Below, in pieces: positions 17,675 to 26,727 of a stretch of 64,000 nucleotides of DNA. The number at the start of each line of letters is the position of its first letter. Positions within the stretch are counted from its first letter, which is position 1. The DNA comes from JBMNGO01 sp050949885 (GTDB lineage: Bacteria; Bacillota; Syntrophomonadia; Syntrophomonadales; Syntrophomonadaceae). Position numbers and translations under genes: made by a program. The stretch spans positions 248,001 to 312,000 of the forward strand of contig JBMNGO010000005.1 of the NCBI GenBank assembly GCA_050949885.1. Direction: 5' to 3'. The notes under the pieces are model-generated. The model did no database searches. It was not told where the DNA came from and saw nothing but the letters and a program-made list of their open reading frames with translations.

Positions 17675-18130
17675 ACGGATAAACCAGGCCAAATTTTGGT
17701 GATTAATGGACCCAATCTTAACCTGTTAGGTACCCGGGAACCTGAGATTTATGGGGATACCGCTCTTATAGAAATTGAATCGGAAATTCTGACCATAGCT
17801 GAAAAGGAAAAGGTTAAGGTGGAATTTTTCCAATCAAATCATGAAGGAGAAATCATTGATAAGATCCAGGCAGCCAGGGATTCGGCAGACTTTATTATTA
17901 TTAATCCTGCTGCTTTGGGGCACTACAGTATTGCCCTTTATGATGTGCTAAAAGCGGTAGATATACCTTTTATTGAAGTTCACCTGTCCAACATCTATGC
18001 CCGGGAGCCGTTTCGGCAAAAATCCCTTCTCTCACCCATTGCCAGCGGCATCATTGCTGGATTGGGCAGTTATGGATATAAAATGGCCTTCCTAGCTGCC
18101 TGTCATCTTATAAAGAATCATCAAGCCTAA
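17675..18130 (+). CDS. aroQ: Type II 3-dehydroquinate dehydratase
   Basis: About 151 residues. The flexible catalytic loop NGPNLNLLGTREPEIYG, the HLSNIYAREPFR segment (with His) and FQSNHEGEIID are all complete. It converts 3-dehydroquinate to 3-dehydroshikimate. The start is uncertain: GGAGGTG at 17662-17668 sits 6 bases before ACG (17675), which would give a perfect family N-terminus (DKPGQILVINGPN). The alternatives TTG 17660 and GTG 17666 lie at the front of or inside that ribosome-binding site. Confidence 0.92.
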   Translation, partial: TDKPGQILVINGPNLNLLGTREPEIYGDTALIEIESEILTIAEKEKVKVEFFQSNHEGEIIDKIQAARDSADFIIINPAALGHYSIALYDVLKAVDIPFIEVHLSNIYAREPFRQKSLLSPIASGIIAGLGSYGYKMAFLAACHLIKNHQA

Positions 18131-18142
18131 AGGAGGGATATT

Positions 18143-19201
18143 ATCTATCGTAGAATAAGGGAACTGCGTCAACAAATAAAAGATCGGGAAATTGCTGCCT
18201 TTTTAGTAACCAAGGCAGAAAACATCCGATACTTATCTGGTTTCTCAGGTGGAGAAGATGCACGTTTAATAATTACTGGTGAAGAGCAATTTATTTTCAC
18301 TGACTCCCGGTATATTGAGCAGGTGGCCAGGGAGTCTCCTTTGTGGCATTTTGTCCAGGAGGAAAGCCGCAATTGGGAAAAACTCAAAAAGATGTGCCGG
18401 TCCTTCCAAAATGTCGGATTTGAAAGCGATGCGGTTTCTTACCGGTTATATTCTGAACTTCAGGCAACGGGCATTAAACTTGTGCCAGTAACAGGCCTGA
18501 TTGAGGAATTAAGGGCGGTTAAAGATGAGAAGGAATTGTCCTTGCTTAGAGCTGCGGCAATAATTGGCGATGAAGTATTTGATGAAATAATAGAAATAAT
18601 ACGGCCGGGAATCAGTGAGAGGGCTATTGCCAATAAAATAGCCTACCAGCTTAGAGAAAAAGGATGTGAAAAGGAATCTTTTGATATAATTGTATTATCT
18701 GCGGAAAACGCGTGTTTACCGCATGGGCATCCTGGAGAAAGGCTGGTTGCGGCAGGTGATATGGTTACCCTGGACTACGGTGGTTTTTTTCATGGTTATG
18801 CATCCGACATGACCAGGACCGTAGCAATAGGACCGGTTTCCGGTTTACTGCGAAAGCGATATGAGGCTGTGCAAAAAGCCCAGGAAATAGGGGTTGCCAT
18901 GGTAAAAGCAGGAATTCCATGCAGTGAAATAGATAAGTCTATAAGAGAGTGCCTCAAAGAATATACTCTTGATCAATATTTTCTTCATGGTACCGGGCAT
19001 GGAGTGGGATTGGAGATTCACGAGAAGCCAACGGTGAATTCTCGGAGCCAGGAGGTCTTGCAAGAAAATATGGTGACCACTATTGAGCCAGGGATTTACA
19101 TCCCTGGGTGGGGTGGCATAAGAATTGAGGATACCGTTATAGTCAAAAAAGGGAACTGTGAAGTAATAACCAACTCGACCAAACAACTAATTATCATTTA
19201 A
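18143..19201 (+). CDS. Xaa-Pro aminopeptidase/dipeptidase (M24 family)
   Basis: About 352 residues: an N-terminal creatinase domain followed by the M24 'pita-bread' domain. Counting from 18143, the metal ligands are Asp211 and Asp222 (TLDYGG and ASDMTRT), His286 (GTGHGVG), Glu315 (IEPGIY) and Glu329 (RIEDT). The first standard start codon in frame is at 18323 and would delete the first 60 residues, including VTKAENIRYLSGFSGG. The conserved frame runs back to AGGAGG (18131-18136), followed by ATT (18140) and ATC (18143); ATC has the better spacing and gives the family-like start YRRIREL. Confidence 0.88.
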   Translation: MYRRIRELRQQIKDREIAAFLVTKAENIRYLSGFSGGEDARLIITGEEQFIFTDSRYIEQVARESPLWHFVQEESRNWEKLKKMCRSFQNVGFESDAVSYRLYSELQATGIKLVPVTGLIEELRAVKDEKELSLLRAAAIIGDEVFDEIIEIIRPGISERAIANKIAYQLREKGCEKESFDIIVLSAENACLPHGHPGERLVAAGDMVTLDYGGFFHGYASDMTRTVAIGPVSGLLRKRYEAVQKAQEIGVAMVKAGIPCSEIDKSIRECLKEYTLDQYFLHGTGHGVGLEIHEKPTVNSRSQEVLQENMVTTIEPGIYIPGWGGIRIEDTVIVKKGNCEVITNSTKQLIII

Positions 19202-19218
19202 TTAATGGAGGGGATAAA

Positions 19219-19776
19219 ATGATTTCTGTAAACGATTTTAAAACTGGGGTAACCATAGAGTTGGAGGGTCAAGCATATCAAGTGGTTGAATTCCAACATG
19301 TCAAGCCTGGCAAAGGGGCGGCATTTGTGAGGGCCAAGCTAAAGAACCTAAAATCAGGGGGGACGGTTGAGAAAACCTTCCGCGGAGGGGAAAAAGTACC
19401 CAAAGCCATCCTGGACCGGAGAGAGATGCAGTATCTCTACCATGATGGCGAAGGTTATGTTTTTATGGATAACCAGACTTATGAACAGACAACTATCAGC
19501 CCTGAGCAGATGGGTGATGGAGTAAAATGGCTGTTGGAGAATATGACTATTCAAGTACTTCTATTCCAGGGAAACATAATCGGCATTGAAATGCCTAACT
19601 TTGTGGAATTAGAGGTAGTGGATACCGAGCCCGGCGTTAAAGGCGACACAGCTACTGGAGCTACCAAAAATGCTACCCTGGAAACCGGGGCGGTGGTGCA
19701 AGTACCTCTGTTTGTAAATACAGGGGATCGGCTCCGTATAGATACCAGAACCGGATCATATATGGAGAGAGCCTAA
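19219..19776 (+). CDS. efp: Translation elongation factor P
   Basis: 185 residues, three beta-barrel domains. The tip residue that is modified in other bacteria is Lys32 (HVKPGKG), so a lysine-type EF-P, with the modification unknown. It rescues ribosomes stalled at polyproline. Start is ATG after GGAGGGG. Gene order aroQ-M24 peptidase-efp is conserved in Firmicutes. Confidence 0.97.
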   Translation: MISVNDFKTGVTIELEGQAYQVVEFQHVKPGKGAAFVRAKLKNLKSGGTVEKTFRGGEKVPKAILDRREMQYLYHDGEGYVFMDNQTYEQTTISPEQMGDGVKWLLENMTIQVLLFQGNIIGIEMPNFVELEVVDTEPGVKGDTATGATKNATLETGAVVQVPLFVNTGDRLRIDTRTGSYMERA

Positions 19777-19790
19777 TAAATAAGAGAAGA

Positions 19791-19843
19791 CCAGTTTTAG
19801 AGACTATTGTGACTCAAGACGGTTATAATGGCGTCTTAACTGG
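19791..19843 (+). other. Nested hairpin between efp and the CD1247-like gene
   Basis: Two stems fit inside each other: CCAGTT (19791-19796) with AACTGG (19838-19843), enclosing AAGACG (19816-19821) with CGTCTT (19832-19837). It is followed by C-rich sequence, not T, so termination is doubtful. Confidence 0.35.
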
Positions 19844-19970
19844 CCCCCCTCCGCGCGCTCCTTGGCAAGAATCCGATTATAGGGTTACAAAACATTGAAT
19901 TTGGATAATTTTATTAGAAATACAGATAATATATCCGAGGAGCAAATGCATTTAAAGGGGGATTAATGTT

Positions 19971-20411
19971 TTGAAAGATATATCCGAAAGAGTAAGTTAT
20001 TTGCAGGGACTTAGTGAAGGACTCAACATAAGCGATGGGACTCCCCAGGGCAAAATAATTTCTGGAATTCTGGGAGTTCTGGATACCATGGCGGTTTCTA
20101 TGAAGAATTTCGATGAGGAGTTGGCCAGTATCAGGGAATATATTCAAAGCGTTGACGAAGACCTGATGGACCTGGAGAATAACCTGGCCGAAGAGGATGA
20201 CGAGTTTGTCGAAATCCAATGCGATAATTGCGGCGAGGAACTATGCTTTAAGTCTCAGCTCCTGGAAAGTGACGAACGGATAGAAATTATCTGCCCGCAA
20301 TGCAACGAGGTTGTTTTTGTCAATGACGGTTCCTTTGACTTTGAGCCCGACCTTGATGATGATGAGTTAGGAGATAACAAATCAAATCACCAAGCAACCA
20401 CCTCCTCTTAG
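19971..20411 (+). CDS. CD1247-type zinc-ribbon protein of unknown function
   Basis: 146 residues. The first ~60 residues (ISERVSYLQGLSEGLNI) match the N-terminal domain found in Clostridia proteins such as CD1247. A zinc ribbon follows (CDNCGEE and CPQCNEV, ~25 residues apart), and the tail is very acidic. Start is TTG after GGGGGATT. Function unknown; the position after efp is common in Clostridia. Confidence 0.7.
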   Translation: MKDISERVSYLQGLSEGLNISDGTPQGKIISGILGVLDTMAVSMKNFDEELASIREYIQSVDEDLMDLENNLAEEDDEFVEIQCDNCGEELCFKSQLLESDERIEIICPQCNEVVFVNDGSFDFEPDLDDDELGDNKSNHQATTSS

Positions 20412-20523
20412 AGGGGAAACATTTTAACAAAATAATGAAATATGTAAGCCAGGCCATAACTGGAAAAAGGAGTTATACCTTGAAATCAGGTAAATGTGCC
20501 TGGCACTATTACTCTGACCTGAA

Positions 20524-21198
20524 CTATCTACATTTGTTGATGGGATTTTGGATGTTCTGGTTATATGGCAGCAAGAACTCTCTAATACCACTAGCGTAAG
20601 GAGCTATTTCATATTGCTGGTAATATACTACCAAACCATTCGGTGTGCAATAAAAGCTGTTGGGATCGAAATACTGCTCCACCAGAGTTTCGTAGTTTTC
20701 AAAATAGGGCTCCGGGTTTTCCCTTATTTGCCGAATTACTTCGTTTATAATATACCTTCGGTAATTGAATAATGTATTAAATAGATCGCCGATTCTTAGC
20801 ATTTGGCCATTCTGCAGGTTCCAAGTTTGAGAACTTCTTACGGTACTTCCATGTGCTCCACCGGTAAATTCATATCGATCAGAATAAAGGCTTATAATGC
20901 AGTCGGAATTATAAGTTATTGTGTTAGTTAACGTCGCATCATACGCCCGCTCCGGATAACCAGATTTCTTATCGTGCAAATACTGTTCAACTGCCATGGC
21001 GAACAACTTGGTTTGACAGTAATACTGGTATTTAAGGGCACGGTTTTTATAAAACTGGTTGATGGGACCCAAGAAGCTTTTGTAAACCGATGATTTCACA
21101 TAAGGATACTCAATTCGGTAGGATAATACCGTTACACCGTCATATCTCATCTCACCTGCAATTTCCTTCATATCCACTATATTGCCAATTTTATTCAT
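20524..21198 (-). CDS. DUF3298/DUF4163-type secreted-protein-like gene
   Basis: 224 residues. DUF3298/DUF4163 (PdaC/RsiV-like) hallmarks are present: ISLYSDRYEFTGGAHGSTVR, then a segment on DLFN, and YEIAPYASGIREFLLPY. No signal peptide is visible, unlike PdaC and RsiV. Start at 21198 is chosen because GAGGTG lies 6 bases before it; a longer form from 21207 is possible. It points away from hcp and shares an intergenic palindrome with it. Function unknown; the domain occurs in lysozyme-sensing anti-sigma factors. Confidence 0.7.
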   Translation of the reverse strand: MNKIGNIVDMKEIAGEMRYDGVTVLSYRIEYPYVKSSVYKSFLGPINQFYKNRALKYQYYCQTKLFAMAVEQYLHDKKSGYPERAYDATLTNTITYNSDCIISLYSDRYEFTGGAHGSTVRSSQTWNLQNGQMLRIGDLFNTLFNYRRYIINEVIRQIRENPEPYFENYETLVEQYFDPNSFYCTPNGLVVYYQQYEIAPYASGIREFLLPYNQNIQNPINKCR

Positions 21199-21250
21199 AA
21201 ACATCACCTCTTTATCAACATATGAATGGTGACAGAAAAGGTGCAGGCAT

Positions 21251-21273
21251 GAGAGTAAATTATATTTACACTC
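21251..21273. repeat. 10-bp near-perfect palindrome between divergent genes
   Basis: GAGAGTAAAT at 21251-21260 and ATTTACACTC at 21264-21273 flank a 3-bp centre with a single mismatch; GCAGG and CCTGC flank it further out. It lies between the DUF3298 gene (-) and hcp (+), so it may be an operator. The remaining bases of this 300-base gap show no other feature. Confidence 0.45.
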
Positions 21274-21497
21274 CTGCTGTTGGAAAATAAATTATTAATA
21301 TGATGAAGCTTGTCAAACCGAACCGGTATAGTGTATATTAAAATACAAGATAAAGAGGATGGATTTAGTCCTATTAGGCTGAGCCCGATTTTTGTAATGA
21401 AGGATTTTAAGCCGATAATTTTCAATACCGGATTTACCGCTGCAGGGGACTTTATTTATCTTTCTTTATTACTTAATCGACTGGAGGAGGATTTGTC

Positions 21498-23126
21498 ATG
21501 TACTGTAACCAGTGTGAACAGACCAGTAAAGGTATTGCTTGTACTTCCCGGGGTGTTTGTGGCAAGCTGCCGGAAGTGGCCGCCCTTCAAGATCTTCTGA
21601 CTTATTCAGTAAAAGGACTCTCCATTTGCGCTCATGAAGCCCGGCAGTATGGTATCAATCTGGCGGAAACCAACCTGTTTATTGTTAAAGCTATGTTTGC
21701 TACTCTAACTAATGTAAATTTTGATCCTGAGAGTCTACAAGGTATGATACGTACCAGTGCCGAGCAAAAACAATATTTAAATGACCTTTTAAAACAACGG
21801 GGGATAGATTTGCCTTCAACAGATCCGGCGGTATGTTTTACCCCGGCTGAAAACAGGAGCGAACTATTAAAACAGGCAGAGGAAATTGGATTTCTGATAG
21901 GTCAGGAAAAAGACCCCGATATTAAATCATTACAGGAGCTTACTCTTTATGCTTTGAGAGGAATATCGGCCTATGCTTACCATGCAGCTATCCTGGGCCA
22001 GGAAAGCGACAAAATATATGATTTTATTTATGAGACTATGATTATGCTTGGGAATCCGGGCCGCTCCCTGCAAGATTGGCTAGAAACGGTGCTTAAAGCA
22101 GGGGAAATTAATCTGCTGGCTATGCACCTCCTTGATGCAGCCAATACCGGTAATTTTGGACATCCAGTTCCTACGGAGGTGCCCCTGGGGCACAGAAAAG
22201 GGAAATGCATACTGGTTTCCGGCCATGACCTGAAAGACATGCAAGCACTTTTGGAGGCCACCAAGGATAGCGGCATTACTGTATACACCCATGGGGAAAT
22301 GCTGCCTGCTCACGGCTATCCGGAACTGAAAAAGTACCCCCACTTTTTTGGGCACTATGGTACTGCTTGGCAAAACCAGAGAAAGGAATTTGCCCGTTTC
22401 CCGGGAGCCATTTTGATGACTACCAATTGCATTCAAGAACCTGCTGAGGATTATCTGGGAAGGATTTTTACTGCCGGACCGGTTGCCTGGCCGGGAGCTA
22501 CCCATCTGCATGATGGCAGCTACGAACCGGTTATTAAAGCTGCTCTGGCTGCACCAGGCTTTGCCAGTGATGAGGATCAGGGCACTGTAATGGTTGGTTT
22601 TGCCCGCAACACCATTATGGGAGTAGCAGATCAGGTGGTTGACGCAGTAAAGTCCGGTCACATTAAACACTTCTTCCTGGTTGGGGGTTGCGACGGAGCT
22701 AAAGCGGGGCGCAGCTATTTTTCTGAGTTTGTGGAAAAGACTCCCAGCAATACCATGGTATTAACTCTAGGGTGTGGTAAGTTCCGCTTTTTTGATAAGA
22801 AGCTGGGAGATATCCAGGGGATACCTCGCCTGCTGGATTTAGGCCAATGTAATGATGCTTACTCTGCTATTCAAATAGCAGTAGCATTAAGCGAGGCTTT
22901 TGAATGTGGAGTAAACGATCTGCCTTTGTCATTAGTGATTTCCTGGTATGAGCAGAAAGCGGTTTCCATACTGTGTACTTTGTTATATCTGGGTATTAAA
23001 GATATCCGCCTGGGACCAAGCTTGCCGGCCTTTGTAAGTCCTAATGTTCTGGATGTATTAGTGAAAAACTATAATATAAAACCGATAACCACGGCGGATC
23101 AGGACTTAAAGGCGGTTTTATCTTAA
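21498..23126 (+). CDS. hcp: Hybrid cluster protein (hydroxylamine/nitric oxide reductase)
   Basis: 542 residues. N-terminal cysteines at 3, 6, 15 and 21 (CNQC, AC, VCG) bind the cubane [4Fe-4S] cluster. Hybrid-cluster ligands follow: His in SGHDLKD, Cys in TTNCIQEP, Cys in GGCDGAKAGRSYF and Cys in TLGCGKFRF. It reduces hydroxylamine or NO and protects anaerobes from nitrosative stress. ATG after GGAGGA. A hairpin terminator separates it from the convergent symporter gene. No hcr reductase gene follows. Confidence 0.96.
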   Translation: MYCNQCEQTSKGIACTSRGVCGKLPEVAALQDLLTYSVKGLSICAHEARQYGINLAETNLFIVKAMFATLTNVNFDPESLQGMIRTSAEQKQYLNDLLKQRGIDLPSTDPAVCFTPAENRSELLKQAEEIGFLIGQEKDPDIKSLQELTLYALRGISAYAYHAAILGQESDKIYDFIYETMIMLGNPGRSLQDWLETVLKAGEINLLAMHLLDAANTGNFGHPVPTEVPLGHRKGKCILVSGHDLKDMQALLEATKDSGITVYTHGEMLPAHGYPELKKYPHFFGHYGTAWQNQRKEFARFPGAILMTTNCIQEPAEDYLGRIFTAGPVAWPGATHLHDGSYEPVIKAALAAPGFASDEDQGTVMVGFARNTIMGVADQVVDAVKSGHIKHFFLVGGCDGAKAGRSYFSEFVEKTPSNTMVLTLGCGKFRFFDKKLGDIQGIPRLLDLGQCNDAYSAIQIAVALSEAFECGVNDLPLSLVISWYEQKAVSILCTLLYLGIKDIRLGPSLPAFVSPNVLDVLVKNYNIKPITTADQDLKAVLS

Positions 23127-23171
23127 TAAATTAGCGAAGCTTTTCCGGGCTGATGCAAACAAAAATATGGT

Positions 23172-23212
23172 ACCAGCACCGCCAGAATTATGATGACGGT
23201 GCTGGTTGTTTT
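23172..23212. terminator. Terminator between convergent hcp and symporter genes
   Basis: A 10-bp stem (23172-23181 with 23197-23206) followed on the + strand by TTGTTTT. It could act in both directions. Confidence 0.7.
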
Positions 23213-23228
23213 CCTGGCACCCTGTTTA

Positions 23229-24593
23229 TTAGTGAGCCGCAACCTTTAGTTTGGCTTCTTTTTCACGTATACCCTTGAAGTCCTGCGTTTCCGAAACTAT
23301 TACCCCGGATAAGGCCAAGAGAGCAATCAGGTTAGGAATTGCCATTGCTCCGTTAAAGGTATCAGCAATATCCCATACCAGGGTTAGCTTTAGCATTGAT
23401 CCAATAAATACACATAGACAGAATACTATACGATAAGGTAATACTCCTTTCTTCCCTGCTAAATAGTAGAAGCATTTTTCTCCGTAATATGACCATCCTA
23501 ATACTGTAGAGTAAGCGAAAAACACCAAAGCAACAGTCACTAAAGCACTGCCTAGATGAGGAATAAAATGTTCAAAAGAACGAGCAGTCAAAGCTGCTGC
23601 CTGAGCTTTTTCAATTCCTATATAGAGATTAGCCATTACCAGTGAGATTCCGGTAATACTGCAAACTATTATGGTATCCAAGAAAGTACCTGTCATGGAG
23701 ACTAATGCCTGTCTGCAAGGATGATCGGTTTTGGCGGCAGCGGCAGCTATAGGAGCTGAGCCCAAGCCAGCTTCATTGGAAAAAACTCCGCGGGCAACAC
23801 CGTAGCGGATAGTTGTGCCTATCAGGGCTCCAAATCCTGCTTCAGCTGTAAAAGCGTGGGTAATTATTAGATTTATAGCTTGGGGTACCAGACTAAGGTT
23901 AGCAAAAAATATGTATAAGCCGGCAATAATATAGAAAACTGCCATAAACGGCACTATTACACTGGTAGCTTTGCCTATGCTCTTGATACCGCCTAAGACT
24001 ACTAAGGCTGTAAATACGGTTAATACAACGCCTGTAATCCAGGGAGCAACTCCGAAAGTATCTAGCATGTTGCCGGCCACACTGTTTACCTGGGTTAAGT
24101 TGCCGATTCCAAAAGCTGCTATTGCTCCGAAAAAGGCAAATAGCCAAGCCAGCCACTTCCACCCGAGACCCCGTTCTATATAATACATGGGACCGCCCGC
24201 CATTTGGCCGTGTTCATCGGTAATACGGTATTTAACCGCCAAAACAGCCTCACCGTACTTGGTGGCCATCCCAAAAATGGCCGTAATCCACATCCAGAAT
24301 ACTGCTCCTGGTCCGCCTAATACCACAGCGGTAGCCACCCCTACAATGTTTCCGGTTCCTATAGTGGCGGCCAAAGCAGTCATCAAGGCTTGAAAATGAG
24401 AAATGTCCCCTTTTGATTTCCGATCTTGTTGGGCGGGGGAAAAGGCTAGTTTTAGTGCGTATCCCAACTGGGAAAACTGCAAAAAACCTAGTCTAAAGCT
24501 TAAAAAAATTCCGGTGCCTACCAGCAGTGTCAGCATCCAAGGCCCCCATACAAAGCCATTAATCGTACCTAATACCTGTGAAAAAGTCTCCAT
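23229..24593 (-). CDS. Sodium:alanine symporter (AGCS family)
   Basis: 454 residues with about 11 membrane segments. Family signatures include GTGNIVGVATAVVLGGPGA and FSNEAGLGSAPIAAAAAK. It imports alanine or glycine with sodium. The start at 24593 is selected from AGGAGGG five bases upstream; eight more residues are possible in frame. It points away from the spoIIIA operon. No glycine-riboswitch signature is visible in its 5' region. Confidence 0.93.
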   Translation of the reverse strand: METFSQVLGTINGFVWGPWMLTLLVGTGIFLSFRLGFLQFSQLGYALKLAFSPAQQDRKSKGDISHFQALMTALAATIGTGNIVGVATAVVLGGPGAVFWMWITAIFGMATKYGEAVLAVKYRITDEHGQMAGGPMYYIERGLGWKWLAWLFAFFGAIAAFGIGNLTQVNSVAGNMLDTFGVAPWITGVVLTVFTALVVLGGIKSIGKATSVIVPFMAVFYIIAGLYIFFANLSLVPQAINLIITHAFTAEAGFGALIGTTIRYGVARGVFSNEAGLGSAPIAAAAAKTDHPCRQALVSMTGTFLDTIIVCSITGISLVMANLYIGIEKAQAAALTARSFEHFIPHLGSALVTVALVFFAYSTVLGWSYYGEKCFYYLAGKKGVLPYRIVFCLCVFIGSMLKLTLVWDIADTFNGAMAIPNLIALLALSGVIVSETQDFKGIREKEAKLKVAAH

Positions 24594-24769
24594 ACTAACC
24601 CTCCTAAAATACATCATCAGAGACCTAAGTAAGACAGACTAACAACATTTATAGGATTGCAGCTCACTCGGACTCACAATAAGAAATACTTTTACAAATT
24701 CGTGTTATAGTGTAATATTCCTGCAAATTCAAAAAATATTCTATAAAGTATTTCTGTTTAAAAGGCGGT

Positions 24770-24960
24770 CAAGAGAACCGTTGGAGACCATAAAAGGTCT
24801 ATCCGGTAAACGGACATGCATAATACTTGCTTCTTAGTTTGCACATAGGCAACTGCTTGTCCGCTAACTTAAAGGGCGAACAGTGCCGATTCCATCCTGC
24901 CTAGCTCCGTTCTTGCGTGCCCGTGCGGCTAGCCTCCCTTTCCGCTCTCGCAGGATGTTG
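24770..24960 (+). other. Structured, unassigned stretch upstream of spoIIIA
   Basis: This 190-base part of a 513-base gap (24594-25106) holds a series of hairpins: AGACC/GGTCT around 24785-24800; CGGACA (24811-24816) with TGTCCG (24858-24863), enclosing AGTTTGC/GCAACT; and a perfect CATCCTGC (24893-24900) with GCAGGATG (24950-24957), enclosing CTAGC (24901-24905) and GCTAG (24928-24932). No known riboswitch or ncRNA family was recognised. It could serve either strand: an leader or 5' RNA for spoIIIA, or for the divergent symporter. Short ORFs here are not convincing. Confidence 0.35.
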
Positions 24961-25106
24961 CTACCCATGCATGGCCGATGGCGGCCGTTATATTGCGGAA
25001 TTCTGGGACTATTTCAGCAAGAACCCCTCTGTACACTGACACAGCAGATATTTGGAATAATTTACTGTAGAAGCCAATATCTATATAGAGCAAGGTGGTG
25101 TTGCTC

Positions 25107-26063
25107 ATGGCTATCAATAATCATTTTCTGATCAAAAGCCAGATTGTACCGTATATGGCACCTGCATTACAACACTTGTTGGCAGATTTAGATGAACCGT
25201 ATTTGGAACATCTTGAGGAAATCAGACTGCGTGTGGCAAAACCTCTGATTTTAAAGGGAGACAACTTTGTAGTGACTATAGATGAAAACCGAAGAGTCAG
25301 GGAAGATCTAAAAAGAGGATATCTGGTCAATGAAGACGATATATTCAGAACCATTGCGTCGATTAGTGAGAATTCTCTTTATGCATTTGAGGAGGAGATC
25401 AAAAGGGGTTTTATCACCATTCCTGGAGGTCACCGAGTAGGACTGGCTGGGCAGGTTATGGCCCAGGGCAGTGAGGTGCGAACAATAAAAAACTTCTCCA
25501 GTATCAGCTTTAGAATTGCCAGACAGATACCAGGTTGTTCCAACAAATTGCTTGATTCTATTTTCGCTTCAGGTGACGAAAAAATAAAAAATACTCTGAT
25601 TATTTCTCCTCCTCGTTGTGGCAAAACCACCATCCTGAGGGATTTAGCCAGGATAATAGCTACCGGCAGCCATCTGCATCAAGCAAGCAATGTGGTGATT
25701 ATTGATGAAAGGTCAGAAATTGCTGGAAGTTATTTGGGAGTGCCCCAACTGGATGTGGGGCCGCAGACTGATGTTTTAGATGGTTGTCCTAAAGCAATTG
25801 GAATAATAATGGCTATTCGGGCTCTGTCTCCTGCAGTGATAATAACGGATGAAATCGGTCAGAGGGCTGATGTTGAGGCAATACGGGAATGTTTGGGAGC
25901 AGGTGTCTCGATAATATGCAGTGTCCATGGGGCAGGTATTGAAGAACTGGCTAGAAGGCCATTATTTAAAGAAATCTTGGAATTAAGGGCATTTAAAGTA
26001 GGAGTCGTTCTGTCCAGGCGTCATGGACCTGGGAGTATAGAGAGAATTATCAGGTGGGATTAG
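25107..26063 (+). CDS. spoIIIAA: Stage III sporulation protein AA
   Basis: 318 residues, AAA+/secretion-type ATPase related to GspE. Walker A PPRCGKTT is at about 168-175, and Walker B VVIIDE with ERSEI follows. It drives the mother-cell side of the SpoIIIA-SpoIIQ channel during engulfment. Start at 25107 is set by AAGGTGG 8 bases upstream. First of eight complete spoIIIA genes; sigma-E control is expected from Bacillus, but no convincing sigma-E box was found just before it. Confidence 0.96.
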   Translation: MAINNHFLIKSQIVPYMAPALQHLLADLDEPYLEHLEEIRLRVAKPLILKGDNFVVTIDENRRVREDLKRGYLVNEDDIFRTIASISENSLYAFEEEIKRGFITIPGGHRVGLAGQVMAQGSEVRTIKNFSSISFRIARQIPGCSNKLLDSIFASGDEKIKNTLIISPPRCGKTTILRDLARIIATGSHLHQASNVVIIDERSEIAGSYLGVPQLDVGPQTDVLDGCPKAIGIIMAIRALSPAVIITDEIGQRADVEAIRECLGAGVSIICSVHGAGIEELARRPLFKEILELRAFKVGVVLSRRHGPGSIERIIRWD

Positions 26064-26064
26064 C

Positions 26065-26586
26065 ATGGGATTGAAAATGGCGGGCATTGTGTTAATCATT
26101 GCTGGTTGTGGTGCCTGGGGCTTGATTGGAGCCGGTAGGATATCTACACGGGTAAAACAGCTTAAAGAGCTAAGGCTGGCCATGAATTTTTTGGAAAAAG
26201 AAATAACCTGCATGTATGTGCCCCTTCCTCAAGCCCTGGCAAGAACTGCTCAGTTTTGCGAAAAACCAATATCACTTTTATTTCTGGAAGGATCCCGTTG
26301 CTTGGAAGCCAAAACCGGGGCAACGGCCGGGGAAGCGTGGAAACGGGGAGTCGATAGTATCCGCACCAGGAGTGAACTTAAAGAAACGGATCTGAAGCTT
26401 ATTACCACAGTGGCAGATCAGTTGGGAAGATCCAGTGCTGATGAACAAAAAAAAATTTTTAGGCTCATTGATGAGGAATTAAGAATACAGGAAAAAAAAG
26501 CCCGTCAGGAGATGGAATCAGAACAGAAGATATGGCTTTATGGGGGGTTTATGGTAGGGGCAGTAGTTGTATTACTGCTTATATAA
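26065..26586 (+). CDS. spoIIIAB: Stage III sporulation protein AB
   Basis: 173 residues, GspF-like fold of SpoIIIAB: an N-terminal membrane segment (GIVLIIAGCGAWGLIGAG), a helical cytoplasmic domain, and a C-terminal membrane segment (LYGGFMVGAVVVLLLI). One base separates it from spoIIIAA. Partner of the SpoIIIAA ATPase. Confidence 0.93.
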   Translation: MGLKMAGIVLIIAGCGAWGLIGAGRISTRVKQLKELRLAMNFLEKEITCMYVPLPQALARTAQFCEKPISLLFLEGSRCLEAKTGATAGEAWKRGVDSIRTRSELKETDLKLITTVADQLGRSSADEQKKIFRLIDEELRIQEKKARQEMESEQKIWLYGGFMVGAVVVLLLI

Positions 26587-26727
26587 AGCCAGTAAAAACC
26601 GCTTGAGAACCTATTAGGCACTGGAGGGCAGATGGTAAGCGGTGGCGGATACCAGGTTTAGCCATTATTGACCGTAAAAATGAATTATGAAAAAACCTTG
26701 GCATTTTTATAGATGGGGGGCCAAATT

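Noticed and set aside
24594..24770. Glycine or other known riboswitch before the alanine symporter
   Set aside because: No riboswitch core motif was found on the minus strand.
24883..25131. Two opposing ORFs (24883-25131 on +, 24929-25117 on -) before spoIIIAA
   Set aside because: No ribosome-binding sites, no recognisable domains, odd composition (Arg/Cys-rich), and the first runs over the spoIIIAA start.
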